Below, piece by piece: positions 15,337 through 23,334 of a DNA stretch of 35,059 bases. The stretch's first letter is position 1. The number at the start of each line of letters is the position of its first letter. The notes below the pieces were generated by a model. It was not told the origin of the DNA and did no database searches. It saw nothing but the letters and a program-made list of their open reading frames with translations. The stretch covers positions 1-35,059 of the forward strand of contig CALIHR010000035.1 of the NCBI GenBank assembly GCA_938020505.1, read 5' to 3'. The position numbers and the translations under genes are program-made. This DNA is from an uncultured Actinobaculum sp. (GTDB lineage Bacteria > Actinomycetota > Actinomycetes > Actinomycetales > Actinomycetaceae).

Positions 15337-16425
15337 ATGTCAAACAACTCAGACAATAAGAATTCCGGCGTCTCAGACGGCAAGAATTTCGAAGCGGTCG
15401 AGGAACGCCCGGCCGAAGAGAGGTCTCGCGACATCGACGAGTTGGTGGCCAAGGCTGCGTCCCGCTCGGGCAAAGGGCTGAAGGCCGCCGGCCTGGCGCT
15501 GGTCGCCGTCCTCGTCTTCGTTTTGGCGTACTTCGGCGTTCGGAGCCTGGCGTCGAAGGATGCGTCGGACGACGCCTCGGGCGGAACCTCGGAAGGGACG
15601 AAGGGGGCCGGCGGATCCTCCGTCAAGCCCGTGGGCGCCCGGACGCCCGAGCAGATCAAGGCGGCAGGCACGGTCCGCATCGGCGTTTTCGGCGACAAGG
15701 CGCCCTTCGGGTACACCGATTCGGATGGCGCGAACGTCGGCTACGACGTCGAATACGCCAAGAGGATCGCGAAGGATCTGGGCGTCAAGCTCGAGCTTGT
15801 TCCCGTCGTGGCGGATTCGCGAGTCGAGTACCTGACCTCCGGCAAGGTCGACGTCATCTTGGCCAATTTCACGGTCACGCCTGAGCGCGCGGAGAAGGTC
15901 GATTTCGCAAAGCCCTACATGAAGGTCTCGCTCGGCGCCGTCTCCCGCAAAGACGCCCCGATCACGTCCGAGAGCCAGCTCAGCGGCAAGAAGATCCTGG
16001 TGGTCAAGGGAACCACTGCGGACTCCTACATTCAGGCGAAGCACCCCGATTGGAAGCCCGCCAAGTACGACCAGTACTCCGACGTCTACAACGCGCTCGC
16101 CGACGGCCGCGGGGACGTGTGGGTCACCGACAACACCGAGGCCTTGGCCTTCTCCCGGCAGGGCGAGAACAAGGACAAGTTCGTCACGGGCATCACGCAG
16201 CTCGGCCCGGTGGACACCATCGCGGGCGCCGTCCAAAAGGGCAACGCGCCCCTTCGCAATTGGCTGAACAAAGAGCTTGAGACCCTCGGCAAGGAGAAGT
16301 TCTTCCACAAGGCTTACGAGAAGACGCTCGCGCCCGTCTACGGAGACTCGGCCAAGCCCGACGAGCTCGTCGTCGAGGGCGGCGAGGTCGACGGCGCCGG
16401 CAAGGGCGAAGAATCCGGCAAGTGA
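15337..16425 (+). CDS. CjaA-like amino-acid (probably cysteine) ABC transporter binding protein, membrane-anchored
   Basis: 362 residues from ATG 15337; GTG 15325 is an alternative. It is a family 3 solute-binding protein. The mature part (about 98-345) closely follows my memory of Campylobacter CjaA, a cysteine-binding protein: IGVFGDKAPFGYTD, GYDVEYAKRIAKDLG, SRVEYLTSGKVDVILANFTVTPERAEKVDFAKPYMKVSLG, VVKGTTADSYI, FFHKAYEKTL. The amino-acid contacts (Arg in the SRVEYL region, Asp in the VWVTDNTEAL region) look intact. It has no lipobox: after about 47 charged residues one TM helix (48-66) anchors it outside the membrane, followed by a Ser/Gly/Asp linker. It heads an operon with two permeases and an ATPase. 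The Cys-rich leader ORF upstream supports cysteine or cystine as substrate (inference). Confidence 0.92.
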   Translation: MSNNSDNKNSGVSDGKNFEAVEERPAEERSRDIDELVAKAASRSGKGLKAAGLALVAVLVFVLAYFGVRSLASKDASDDASGGTSEGTKGAGGSSVKPVGARTPEQIKAAGTVRIGVFGDKAPFGYTDSDGANVGYDVEYAKRIAKDLGVKLELVPVVADSRVEYLTSGKVDVILANFTVTPERAEKVDFAKPYMKVSLGAVSRKDAPITSESQLSGKKILVVKGTTADSYIQAKHPDWKPAKYDQYSDVYNALADGRGDVWVTDNTEALAFSRQGENKDKFVTGITQLGPVDTIAGAVQKGNAPLRNWLNKELETLGKEKFFHKAYEKTLAPVYGDSAKPDELVVEGGEVDGAGKGEESGK

Positions 16426-16430
16426 CCTCG

Positions 16431-16500
16431 GAGGGCGGAAGGCGCAGCCTCCGGCGCGGCTTCCCGCCCTCGGCCACGGCGCCGGCGAAACCGCCGGCGC
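16431..16500 (+). promoter_or_regulatory. two strong stem-loops between binding protein and permease genes
   Basis: GAGGGCGG with AAG (from 16431) pairs with CTTCCCGCCCTC (to 16471), with one bulge. Next, GCGCCGGCG (16479-16487), loop AAAC, CGCCGGCGC (16492-16500) is a perfect 9-bp stem. Neither has a T-run. Such hairpins after a binding-protein gene usually protect its mRNA or reduce read-through, giving more binding protein than permease. Confidence 0.55.
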
Positions 16501-16560
16501 ACAGTCCGTGCGGCCGCAGACTCAACGGTCCAAGCCGCCCCAAAGAAAGGTCACGCAAAG

Positions 16561-17220
16561 GTGAATTCCCAGGTCTTGCGCGAGTACCTGTCCTATTTTC
16601 TGGAGGGGGCGCTCGTCACGGTGCGGGTGGCCGCCGTCGGAATCGCGGCGTCGCTCGCCATCGGGCTTGTGTGTGCGATCGTCCGGTATCTCGAGGCGCC
16701 CGTCGCCAAGCGCGCGGTGGGCCTCTACATCGAGCTCTCGCGCAACACGCCGCTCATTGTCCAGCTCTTTTTCATCTACTACGGCCTGCCGAAGGCGGGC
16801 GTCGTCCTCTCCTCCGAAGCCAGCGCGATCATCGGGCTGAGCTTTCTCGGAGGGGGATACATGGCCGAGGCGTTCCGCTCCGGCTTCGACTCCGTCGGAG
16901 CGATCCAGTGGGAGTCCGCCCAGTCTCTGGGCATGACGCGGGTCAACGCGATGGCCCACGTGATCGTCCCGCAGGCTCTTTCGCGGTCAGTGGCGGCTCT
17001 CGTGGCCAACGTCGTCTTCCTTATCAAAGAGACGTCGGTGGTCTCCGTCGTCGCCCTCAACGACTTGGTGTACGTGGCTCGGGAGAAGATAGGAAACGAC
17101 TACGACACGACGGAGGCGCTCGTCCTCCTGGTCGCCTTCTACATCGCCATCATTCTGCCGGTCTCCCTCGCCGGCGCCTGCCTCGAAAGGAGGGTGCGCC
17201 GTGCGGAATTCGGGAATTGA
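16561..17220 (+). CDS. amino-acid ABC transporter permease (HisM/GlnP type), first subunit
   Basis: 219 residues from GTG 16561, with AAGAAAGG upstream. About five TM helices are visible. Family marks are the LSRNTPLIVQLFFIYYGLP segment (about residues 59-77) and the ATPase-contact EAA loop GFDSVGAIQWESAQSLGMTRVNAMAHVIVPQAL. It forms half of the membrane channel with the next gene product. It overlaps that gene by 20 bases, so production of the two is linked. Substrate inferred from the binding protein: cysteine or cystine. Confidence 0.94.
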   Translation: MNSQVLREYLSYFLEGALVTVRVAAVGIAASLAIGLVCAIVRYLEAPVAKRAVGLYIELSRNTPLIVQLFFIYYGLPKAGVVLSSEASAIIGLSFLGGGYMAEAFRSGFDSVGAIQWESAQSLGMTRVNAMAHVIVPQALSRSVAALVANVVFLIKETSVVSVVALNDLVYVAREKIGNDYDTTEALVLLVAFYIAIILPVSLAGACLERRVRRAEFGN

Positions 17221-17878
17221 GGTTCTGTGGCAGGGAAGAAACTTTATTCGGCTCCTCGAAGGCCTGTGGACAAGCGTGTCCATCGCCCTGCTTGCCCTGG
17301 CGATTTCCATTTTCTTCGGGCTTTTCGTCGGCATTGCGATGACGGGCAAGAATCGTTTCCTGCGTTTTCTGACGCGGGCCTACCTGGAATTCGTCCGCTT
17401 CATGCCGCAGCTGGTTCTTCTGTTCGTCGTCTACTTCAGCCTGGCGACGCACACAGGCGTCAACCTCGGCGGATTCACGACCGCGGTCATCGTCTTCTCC
17501 GTGTGGGGAAGCGCTGAGATGGGCGACCTCGTTCGCAGCGCCGTCCAGTCGATCCCCGCCCATCAGTACGCCAGCGGCTTCGCCCTGGGAATGACGAAGG
17601 CTCAGGTCAACCTCAACATCATTCTTCCCCAGACCGTCAGGCGGCTCCTTCCCCTGACGATCAACCTGGCCAACCGCATGATCATGACCACCTCGCTGGT
17701 GGTCCTCATCGGCGTGACCGAAGTGCTCAAGACAGGCCAGCAGATCATCGACGCGAACCGCTTCGCCTACCCGAAGGCCGCACTGTGGGTGTACGGAGCG
17801 ATTTTCCTGCTCTACTTCGCGGTCTGCTACGTCATCTCTCAGTTCTCCAAATACCTCGAACGGAAGTGGAACAAGTGA
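17201..17878 (+). CDS. amino-acid ABC transporter permease, second subunit
   Basis: 225 residues from GTG 17201, which follows a very good AAAGGAGGG site lying inside the first permease gene. It has the same fold as its neighbour: about five TM helices, an R-F-M-P-Q-L-V-L-L-F segment in place of the R-N-T-P block (about residues 68-77), and the EAA loop SAVQSIPAHQYASGFALGMTKAQVNLNIILPQ. Together the two form a heterodimeric channel. Its stop overlaps the ATPase start GTG 17875. Confidence 0.94.
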   Translation: MRNSGIEVLWQGRNFIRLLEGLWTSVSIALLALAISIFFGLFVGIAMTGKNRFLRFLTRAYLEFVRFMPQLVLLFVVYFSLATHTGVNLGGFTTAVIVFSVWGSAEMGDLVRSAVQSIPAHQYASGFALGMTKAQVNLNIILPQTVRRLLPLTINLANRMIMTTSLVVLIGVTEVLKTGQQIIDANRFAYPKAALWVYGAIFLLYFAVCYVISQFSKYLERKWNK

Positions 17879-18774
17879 CCGATTCGACCATCCCCCCTCG
17901 CAGCGAGGCCGGCCGCGACACCGACGCGCCTTCTCCCGACGACGCGCCTTCTCCCGACGACGTCGCCCGCGCGGAAGCAGGCTCAGCCGACAAAGAGACG
18001 AGGCCGACCCCGGCCCTGTCCGTGCGCGACGTCGTCAAGGTCTACGACGGCGATTTCACGGCCCTTGACGGGGTGTCCTTCGACGTCGCCCGCGGCGAAG
18101 TGATCGTCGTCGTCGGGCCGTCCGGCTGCGGCAAGTCGACGCTTCTGCGCACGCTCAACGGCCTGGAGCCGATCCAGGGCGGCGCCATCGAATTCAACGG
18201 CGAGAAGGTCCCGAGCAAGTCGCTGCCGTGGAATCTTTTGCGGCAAAGGATCGGGATGGTGTTCCAAAGCTACGAGCTCTTCCCGCATCTGAACGTGCTG
18301 GAGAACCTCCTGCTGGGCCCGTCGAAGGTTTTGGGCGAGAAACGGGCCGAATCGGCCAGGCGCGCCGGCGAGCTGCTCAAACGCGTGGGCCTGCTGGACA
18401 AGGCGGAGTCCTTCCCCCGCCAGCTTTCGGGCGGGCAGAAGCAGCGCGTGGCCATCGTTCGGGCGCTCATGATGAAGCCCGAGATTCTTCTTCTCGACGA
18501 GGTCACCGCCTCGCTCGACCCCGAGATGGTGCGCGAGGTTCTCGACGTCGTTCTGGAACTGGCGCGCGAGGGCATGACGATGGTGATCGTCACCCACGAA
18601 ATGGGCTTCGCCCGGGCCATCGCCGACAGGGTGATCTTCATGGACGCCGGCAAAATCGTGGAAGAGAGCGCCCCGAAGGAGTTCTTCAGGCATCCGGCCA
18701 CCGAGCGGGCCAAGAGGTTCCTCGACATCTTCTCCTACGAGGAGATCGCGGGAGAGTGGTGCTCCAGCCTCTAG
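17875..18774 (+). CDS. amino-acid ABC transporter ATPase (GlnQ/PEB1C type)
   Basis: 299 residues from GTG 17875, which overlaps the permease stop (GTGA). Walker A is GPSGCGKST, the Q-loop is VFQSYELFPHL, the signature is LSGGQKQRVAI, Walker B is ILLLDEVTASLD, and the switch His is in VIVTHEMGFA. The E-V-T-A-S-L-D form of Walker B is the one I associate with the Campylobacter PEB1/CjaA branch, agreeing with the binding protein. It powers uptake from the cytoplasmic face. The first 45 residues are an acidic low-complexity extension with a duplicated six-residue unit (DAPSPD). It ends the transporter operon; orn is convergent 60 bases on, without a visible terminator. Confidence 0.95.
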   Translation: MTDSTIPPRSEAGRDTDAPSPDDAPSPDDVARAEAGSADKETRPTPALSVRDVVKVYDGDFTALDGVSFDVARGEVIVVVGPSGCGKSTLLRTLNGLEPIQGGAIEFNGEKVPSKSLPWNLLRQRIGMVFQSYELFPHLNVLENLLLGPSKVLGEKRAESARRAGELLKRVGLLDKAESFPRQLSGGQKQRVAIVRALMMKPEILLLDEVTASLDPEMVREVLDVVLELAREGMTMVIVTHEMGFARAIADRVIFMDAGKIVEESAPKEFFRHPATERAKRFLDIFSYEEIAGEWCSSL

Positions 18775-18834
18775 CCGCACGGGGGTTGGCGGCCCTGTCC
18801 CGTTGGCTTTGAGACGGACGAGGCCGGTTGGCGC

Positions 18835-19494
18835 CTAGTCGCGCTGGGAGTCGGCGGCGTTCGCCTTGGCGACGAGGCGCGCCGTCGTCCCTGCGTAGCG
18901 CGTGCCGAGCGACCGCGCCTCGTCGGTCGTCAGGCCGTCGCCGGCGGGCATGAGCGCGTCGCGATAGTAGTGGAGCTCGTCGATTGAATCGTAGATGTCT
19001 CCCAGGGCGCGATGGTTGCCCGTCTTTTCCGGCGCTGCGAAGTAGGTGCGCGGGTACCAGCGCTTGGCGAGCTCCTTGAGGGAGGAGACGTCGATGAGGC
19101 GATAGTGGAGGTGGTCGACGACGTCGGGCATGTACTTCTCGAGGAAGGCCTTGTCCGTTCCCACGGAGTTGCCGCCGAGCGGGGCCTTGTGGGCCTCGGG
19201 GATGTGCTTTCGGATGTAGGCGAGCACCTGCTCGCACGCCTCTTCGAGCGTGAGGCCGTTCTTCCATTCCTCGATGAGCCCCGAGGCGGTGTGCATCTGG
19301 CGCACGAAATCCCCCATGTGCTCGACGGCGGCGTCGCTGGGCCGGACAAGGACGTCTATTCCTTCGTCGACGGGCTTCAGCTCGGAGTCGGTTATGACGA
19401 CGGCGACTTCGACGAGTTCGTCGACGTTCAAATCGAGACCGGTCATTTCGCAATCGATCCAGACGATGGGGTTGTTCATATCACGGTAGCTCAC
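18835..19494 (-). CDS. orn: oligoribonuclease
   Basis: 219 residues from GTG 19494, with TAGGA upstream; ATG 19479 (residue 6) is an alternative and matches the usual N-terminus more closely. The DEDDh exonuclease marks are IVWIDCEMTGLD (Asp14, Glu16), the GGNSVGTDKAFLEKYMP block with a metal-binding Asp, DVSSLKELAKRWYPR, and HRALGDIYDSI with the catalytic His and Asp. The enzyme degrades RNA dinucleotides and pGpG in the cytoplasm as the last step of RNA decay. It is a near-universal single-copy gene in actinobacteria. The last 25 residues are variable. tRNA-Arg lies just upstream on the same strand. Confidence 0.96.
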   Translation of the reverse strand: MSYRDMNNPIVWIDCEMTGLDLNVDELVEVAVVITDSELKPVDEGIDVLVRPSDAAVEHMGDFVRQMHTASGLIEEWKNGLTLEEACEQVLAYIRKHIPEAHKAPLGGNSVGTDKAFLEKYMPDVVDHLHYRLIDVSSLKELAKRWYPRTYFAAPEKTGNHRALGDIYDSIDELHYYRDALMPAGDGLTTDEARSLGTRYAGTTARLVAKANAADSQRD

Positions 19495-19568
19495 ACGGGT
19501 ATCCTACTCGCTGCGCGGGCGAGCGCCATCGGCTTTTGGTACCCATGGACGTCACGCGCGCGTCGGAC

Positions 19569-19598
19569 GCCCCCGGCGCCGTCGACGGACCCGGGGGC
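19569..19598 (-). terminator. GC-rich hairpin directly after tRNA-Arg
   Basis: GCCCCCGG (19569-19576) and CCGGGGGC (19591-19598) form a perfect 8-bp stem around the palindrome CCGTCGACGG (19579-19588). It begins one base beyond the tRNA 3' end on the minus strand. There is no T-run, so it may be a processing or rho-assisted stop. Confidence 0.6.
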
Positions 19599-19599
19599 T

Positions 19600-19675
19600 T
19601 GGCGCCCCCATCCGGACTCGAACCGGAAACCTGCGGATTAGAAGGCCGTTGCTCTATCCATTGAGCTATGGAGGC
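19600..19675 (-). tRNA. tRNA-Arg, anticodon TCT
   Basis: On the minus strand the gene reads GCCTCCATAGCTCAATGG... and ends ...TGGGGGC-G-CCA, with the CCA encoded. The acceptor stem pairs fully (one G-T), the D arm is GCTC/GAGC, and the T arm is TCCGG-TTCGAGT-CCGGA. The anticodon loop is CTTCTAA, so the anticodon is TCT. The anticodon stem has only three central pairs, with a mismatch at 31-39, which I believe also occurs in other actinobacterial tRNA-Arg(TCT). Confidence 0.96.
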
Positions 19676-19754
19676 TTGCGCGCCGAATGTAGAGGCTTGC
19701 GCACCAAATGTACCGGACGCCGGGGGAGGCTCGCATGCCGTGCACGCTGTCTGG

Positions 19755-19815
19755 GGCGAAGCTCATGAGCCGCCCGGGGCGAAGTTTGCGCAGCGGGTGA
19801 GGCGAAGCTCATGAA
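19755..19815. repeat. three degenerate copies of a GGCGAAGCTCATGA unit
   Basis: GGCGAAGCTCATGA at 19755-19768, the variant GGCGAAGTTTGCGC at 19778-19791, and GGCGAAGCTCATGA again at 19802-19815: a period of 23-24 bp. It resembles the repeat at 1100-1163. It fills the gap between tRNA-Arg and the GTPase gene. Confidence 0.6.
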
Positions 19816-19925
19816 TTGCGCCGAGCGCCGCTCGTCGGCAGCGCGCAGAGGAGTTCGTGGTTGAAAAGGTCAACTGTTGGGCGAGTGACTTCTACTCACG
19901 TCTAATGATGGTCGATAATGAACGA

Positions 19926-21479
19926 GTGAAGACACCGCACAACCGAAGCGACCTTGCCGGCCTCGTCGCTCGCACGATCTCGGCGCTGGACAACGCGCGT
20001 TTGCCGCTCGATCTTCCCGGATCGATGCAGTTGAACGACGCGCGCAAACGGCTGCGCACACAGTTGGCCGCGAGGATCCTTCCGCACCTGAGAACCGACG
20101 GGCTTCCCACCGTGACGGTTCTCGGCGGATCCTCCGGAGCTGGGAAGTCGACGATATTCAACTCGCTGCTGGGCGAGGACATCTCTCCGGCGTCGGTCAT
20201 CCGCCCGACGACGCGCACGCCGGTCATATCGGTCCATCCGAAGGACACGAAGGTCATGGAGGATCACGCGATCGCCGAGATGGGCCGCGTCGTCGTCACC
20301 GACAAGGCGATTCCCGGGCTCATACTCGTCGACGCCCCCGATCTGGACTCCGTCGACGCGAACAACCGCGAAATTTCGCGGCGATTGCTCGACGCCGCCG
20401 ATTTCTGGCTCTTCGTCACCACCGCCTCGCGGTATGGGGACGCCCTCGCGTGGCAGACCCTCGTGGACGCGAACGAGCGCGGCATGAGCACCGCCGTGGT
20501 GCTCAACCGGGTCTCCCTCGAGGCACTGCCGAAGATCCGCGCGGATCTCACGGAGAGGCTCGACGCCGTCGACATGGGCGAGGTTCCGCTCCTCATTGTG
20601 CCCGACGCCGGGCCGCGCGATTCGCGCCTCGACCCCGACGACGTCACGGAGATCCGCGACTGGCTCCACGTCATCGCCTCCACGAGGGTCGGCGAGGTCC
20701 TCGTCGAGAAGATGAGCGACGCGATGCTGCCCGATCTGCGCCGCCAGCTCATTGAGCTCTCGGAGGCCGTCGAGATGCAGGCGAATTCGGTGCAGAGCCT
20801 CGCCGACAGGGCCAAGGCGGAGGCTGAGCAGCCGACGTCGAAACTCGCTTCGAACGCCCGCTCGGGCAGGTACGGCCAGGGCGCGCCGACGACGTCGTGG
20901 CTGACATTCGCCTCGACGGGCGGCGTGCTGGACTCCCTCGTGGCCGGGGAGAAGCCGCGCGTTTCGGACGGGCGCAAGAAGCCTCAGCGCGACGCCGCCG
21001 CCAAGACGGTGTTCGAAGGCGTCCGCGGCGCCATTGAGGTGGGCTTCAGCCAGGCCGTCGTCACATTGCAGGGCGAAATCGACAAGAGCTGGCGGGAGGA
21101 CATCGTCAACACCGAGGAGTACCGCGACGAGGCGGCCAAGAGGGTCGATACGGCCGAGATCACCAAGGACGTCGTCGAACAGTGGCTGGAGGACCTCGCG
21201 AAGGCGGTGGCGGCGGTGGCCGAAAATCCTTGGTTCACGCGCGAAGGGACGGCCGCTTTGCTCGGCTCTGCGGCAGGCGGGGTGAACGGCGCCGAGACGG
21301 CGCTGCGCACTGTAGGACTCGGCGAGGCGCTTCGTCCGGCCAGGGAATCCCTCGCCGTCCGCCTGGAGGATGGCATATCTCGGGTCGTTGGCGCATACAC
21401 TTCGGTACTAGACGAGATTCCGGTGGGCAACGGACGACAGCTTCGCCTTCGGGCGAGCGAGTACCGCGATCGGGTGTAA
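19926..21479 (+). CDS. dynamin-like/YfjP-neighbour GTPase, first of a pair
   Basis: 517 residues if read from GTG 19926, which lies six bases after GATAAT (19914-19919) and could be a leaderless start. GTG 19857 (with GAGGAG very close) and ATG 19905/19908 are alternatives, so the N-terminus is uncertain by up to 23 residues. The GTPase domain has P-loop GGSSGAGKST (from about residue 67), a switch Thr region RPTTRTP, G3 DAPDLDSVD and a G4-like LNRVS. A long helical region follows (about 270-510), with Ala/Glu-rich segments. No clear TM helix is seen. Paired GTPases of this type occur in many actinobacteria and are thought to act at membranes, like dynamin-related proteins. The second member starts 11 bases downstream. 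Confidence 0.85.
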   Translation: MKTPHNRSDLAGLVARTISALDNARLPLDLPGSMQLNDARKRLRTQLAARILPHLRTDGLPTVTVLGGSSGAGKSTIFNSLLGEDISPASVIRPTTRTPVISVHPKDTKVMEDHAIAEMGRVVVTDKAIPGLILVDAPDLDSVDANNREISRRLLDAADFWLFVTTASRYGDALAWQTLVDANERGMSTAVVLNRVSLEALPKIRADLTERLDAVDMGEVPLLIVPDAGPRDSRLDPDDVTEIRDWLHVIASTRVGEVLVEKMSDAMLPDLRRQLIELSEAVEMQANSVQSLADRAKAEAEQPTSKLASNARSGRYGQGAPTTSWLTFASTGGVLDSLVAGEKPRVSDGRKKPQRDAAAKTVFEGVRGAIEVGFSQAVVTLQGEIDKSWREDIVNTEEYRDEAAKRVDTAEITKDVVEQWLEDLAKAVAAVAENPWFTREGTAALLGSAAGGVNGAETALRTVGLGEALRPARESLAVRLEDGISRVVGAYTSVLDEIPVGNGRQLRLRASEYRDRV

Positions 21480-21490
21480 TAAGGAGACGA

Positions 21491-23017
21491 ATGAACGATC
21501 ACGCACAGGACTCCGCGGGCGCCACGCAGCCCGACGGCGTTTTCGAGGGGACCCCTGCCTACGGGCAGAGCCCCCTTACACGAGAGCCCGCCATGCGGGG
21601 GGTGGCTGAGAGGATCGCGAAGCTGCGCGAGGCGATCGACGCCGGAGGCGACGCCTTCGACCCCTGGGTGGCGGCGCGCGCCAACGAGGAGCTGCAGGCC
21701 GTCGAGGCCCGCGCGTGGGCCGGCTTCGGGGTGACCGTGGCCGCTCTGGCGGGCGGAACCGGAGGCGGCAAGTCGACGCTCTTCAACGCGATAACGGGAC
21801 TGAACTTCGCCGATCCCGGCGAGCTGCGCCCGACCACGGAAGAGGCCTCCGCCTGCGTGTGGAACGCCGACGCCGACGCCGTGCTGGACATGATAGGCGT
21901 CCGCCCCTCGCGCAGGATCGACTACCATTCGATCCTCACGACCGGCAAGCACGACCTCGATTCCCTCGTGCTCCTCGATCTGCCGGACCACGATTCCGTG
22001 CAGATCGGGAACTCGGTCCTCGTCGATCAGGTCCTCCCGCAGGTCGACGTGCTCATCTGGGTCCTCGACCCCCAGAAGTACGCCGACCACCTCATCCACG
22101 AAAGCTATCTCGCGGCCATGCGCGAGAGGCGCGACCACATGATCGTCATCCTCAACCAGGTGGACACCATTCCCGAATCCGTCGTCGACACCCTGCTGGC
22201 CGACGTCAAGGTTTTGCTCGACCGCGACGGGCTGGGGAACGTCCCCGTCTATCCGACGTCGGCGCTTTACCGCATCGGCCTGGAGCCCATTCGGGCGAAG
22301 CTGCGCGAGGCCGTCGAAGGGACCGAGGCCGTCGTGGCCACCGCGCAGGCCGAGCTCGACGCCATCAGGCGGCGCCTGTCGGTGAGCGTCGGCACGCGCG
22401 AGCCTGACGTCCGCGGCGAGGCCCTCAGGCGCGTCAACCGCTCGCTGTACGAGGCGACCGGCGCTCCCGCCGTCGTCCAGTCCCTTCGCCAGGCCGGCTA
22501 CAGCCTGGGGCAGACTGCCATCGCAAACGCCGATCAGCCTGCGGCGTCCATGGTGGTGGCGACGCGCGACGCCTGGATCGCCCACGTCCGATCCGGCCTG
22601 CCCGACCGTTGGCAGGAGGCCGTCACCGAGGTCATTCCCGAGCCGGAGAGGATCCGGCGAACCATCGGCGCGACGATTCGCAAGGTCGAGACCCCCAAGG
22701 TCCCGCGGTTCGGCGCCCTTGCCCTCGTGGCCCTCGGCGTCATTCTGGGAGCGGCGGGGATCGTGTGCGCCGCGCTAGGCGTCCCTGTGGGGGCGCCCGC
22801 CGCGCGGATAGCGTTCGGCGTGGCCGGCGTGGTCTGCGCTGTTGCCGGATGGCTTTTCGGAAGGCGGGCTCACATAAGCGCGGCGGAGAAGGCCGCGCTG
22901 GCTTATGGGGACATCGCCATGGCGGCCCTTTACGACTCGGCGAAGAAGCTGCTGGTGGACCCCGTGGCCAAGGTTCTCGAGCGGCATCGCGAGGTGCGCG
23001 AGTCCCTTCAGGTCTAA
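21491..23017 (+). CDS. membrane GTPase of dynamin-like/YfjP type, second of a pair
   Basis: 508 residues from ATG 21491, with AAGGAG just upstream. The GTPase domain shows P-loop GGTGGGKST (88-96), a Pro-Thr-Thr switch (RPTTEEAS), G3 DLPDHDSVQ and G4 NQVD. The middle is helical. Two adjacent TM helices (about 408-430 and 437-455) near the C-terminus place it in the membrane, and the last 50 residues are cytoplasmic and basic/helical. The family is annotated as GTPase/YfjP. Membrane remodelling or a role at the division site is suggested for related actinobacterial pairs, but nothing here proves it. It probably forms a hetero-oligomer with the upstream soluble partner. Confidence 0.88.
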   Translation: MNDHAQDSAGATQPDGVFEGTPAYGQSPLTREPAMRGVAERIAKLREAIDAGGDAFDPWVAARANEELQAVEARAWAGFGVTVAALAGGTGGGKSTLFNAITGLNFADPGELRPTTEEASACVWNADADAVLDMIGVRPSRRIDYHSILTTGKHDLDSLVLLDLPDHDSVQIGNSVLVDQVLPQVDVLIWVLDPQKYADHLIHESYLAAMRERRDHMIVILNQVDTIPESVVDTLLADVKVLLDRDGLGNVPVYPTSALYRIGLEPIRAKLREAVEGTEAVVATAQAELDAIRRRLSVSVGTREPDVRGEALRRVNRSLYEATGAPAVVQSLRQAGYSLGQTAIANADQPAASMVVATRDAWIAHVRSGLPDRWQEAVTEVIPEPERIRRTIGATIRKVETPKVPRFGALALVALGVILGAAGIVCAALGVPVGAPAARIAFGVAGVVCAVAGWLFGRRAHISAAEKAALAYGDIAMAALYDSAKKLLVDPVAKVLERHREVRESLQV

Positions 23018-23334
23018 GCCCTCGCCGCTGGGGCTGCGTTGGCCGACGCCGCGCGAGCCTGGGCTGGCTCGCTGGGTCTGCGCCAGAAGCCGCTGTGGGA
23101 AGTTGGCCGCGCCTGTGGTTGCGCGGGCCGACGCCGCGCTTTAGGCCGCCGCCCGCGGTTCCCTTGCGTGGGTTCCTTGCCTGTGGGCCTCACCCGGTAT
23201 TCGCGGAAATCAGGCGGTCCACAGGTCGCGCTCGCGCCCGCCTCGTCCACAAACGGCGTTTGCGCCGCGCGGGAGCCGCGCCCCGTGGGCGAAGCTGGTT
23301 CTATGCCGGATGGTCCGGCGAAAAGGAGCCAGCA
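23018..23334. other. 317-bp intergenic region before ssb
   Basis: No convincing gene. GGCCGACGCCGCGC occurs twice (23041-23054 and 23126-23139). Two TCCACA-containing sites near 23217 and 23249 resemble weak DnaA boxes. GCCGGA (23305-23310), loop TGG, TCCGGC (23314-23319) is a hairpin immediately before the ssb ribosome binding site AAAAGGAG, so it could influence ssb translation. Confidence 0.45.

Noticed and set aside
23216..23252. Two TCCACA-containing sites resembling DnaA boxes before ssb
   Set aside because: Only two imperfect sites in very GC-rich DNA, with no dnaA, dnaN or AT-rich unwinding element nearby.
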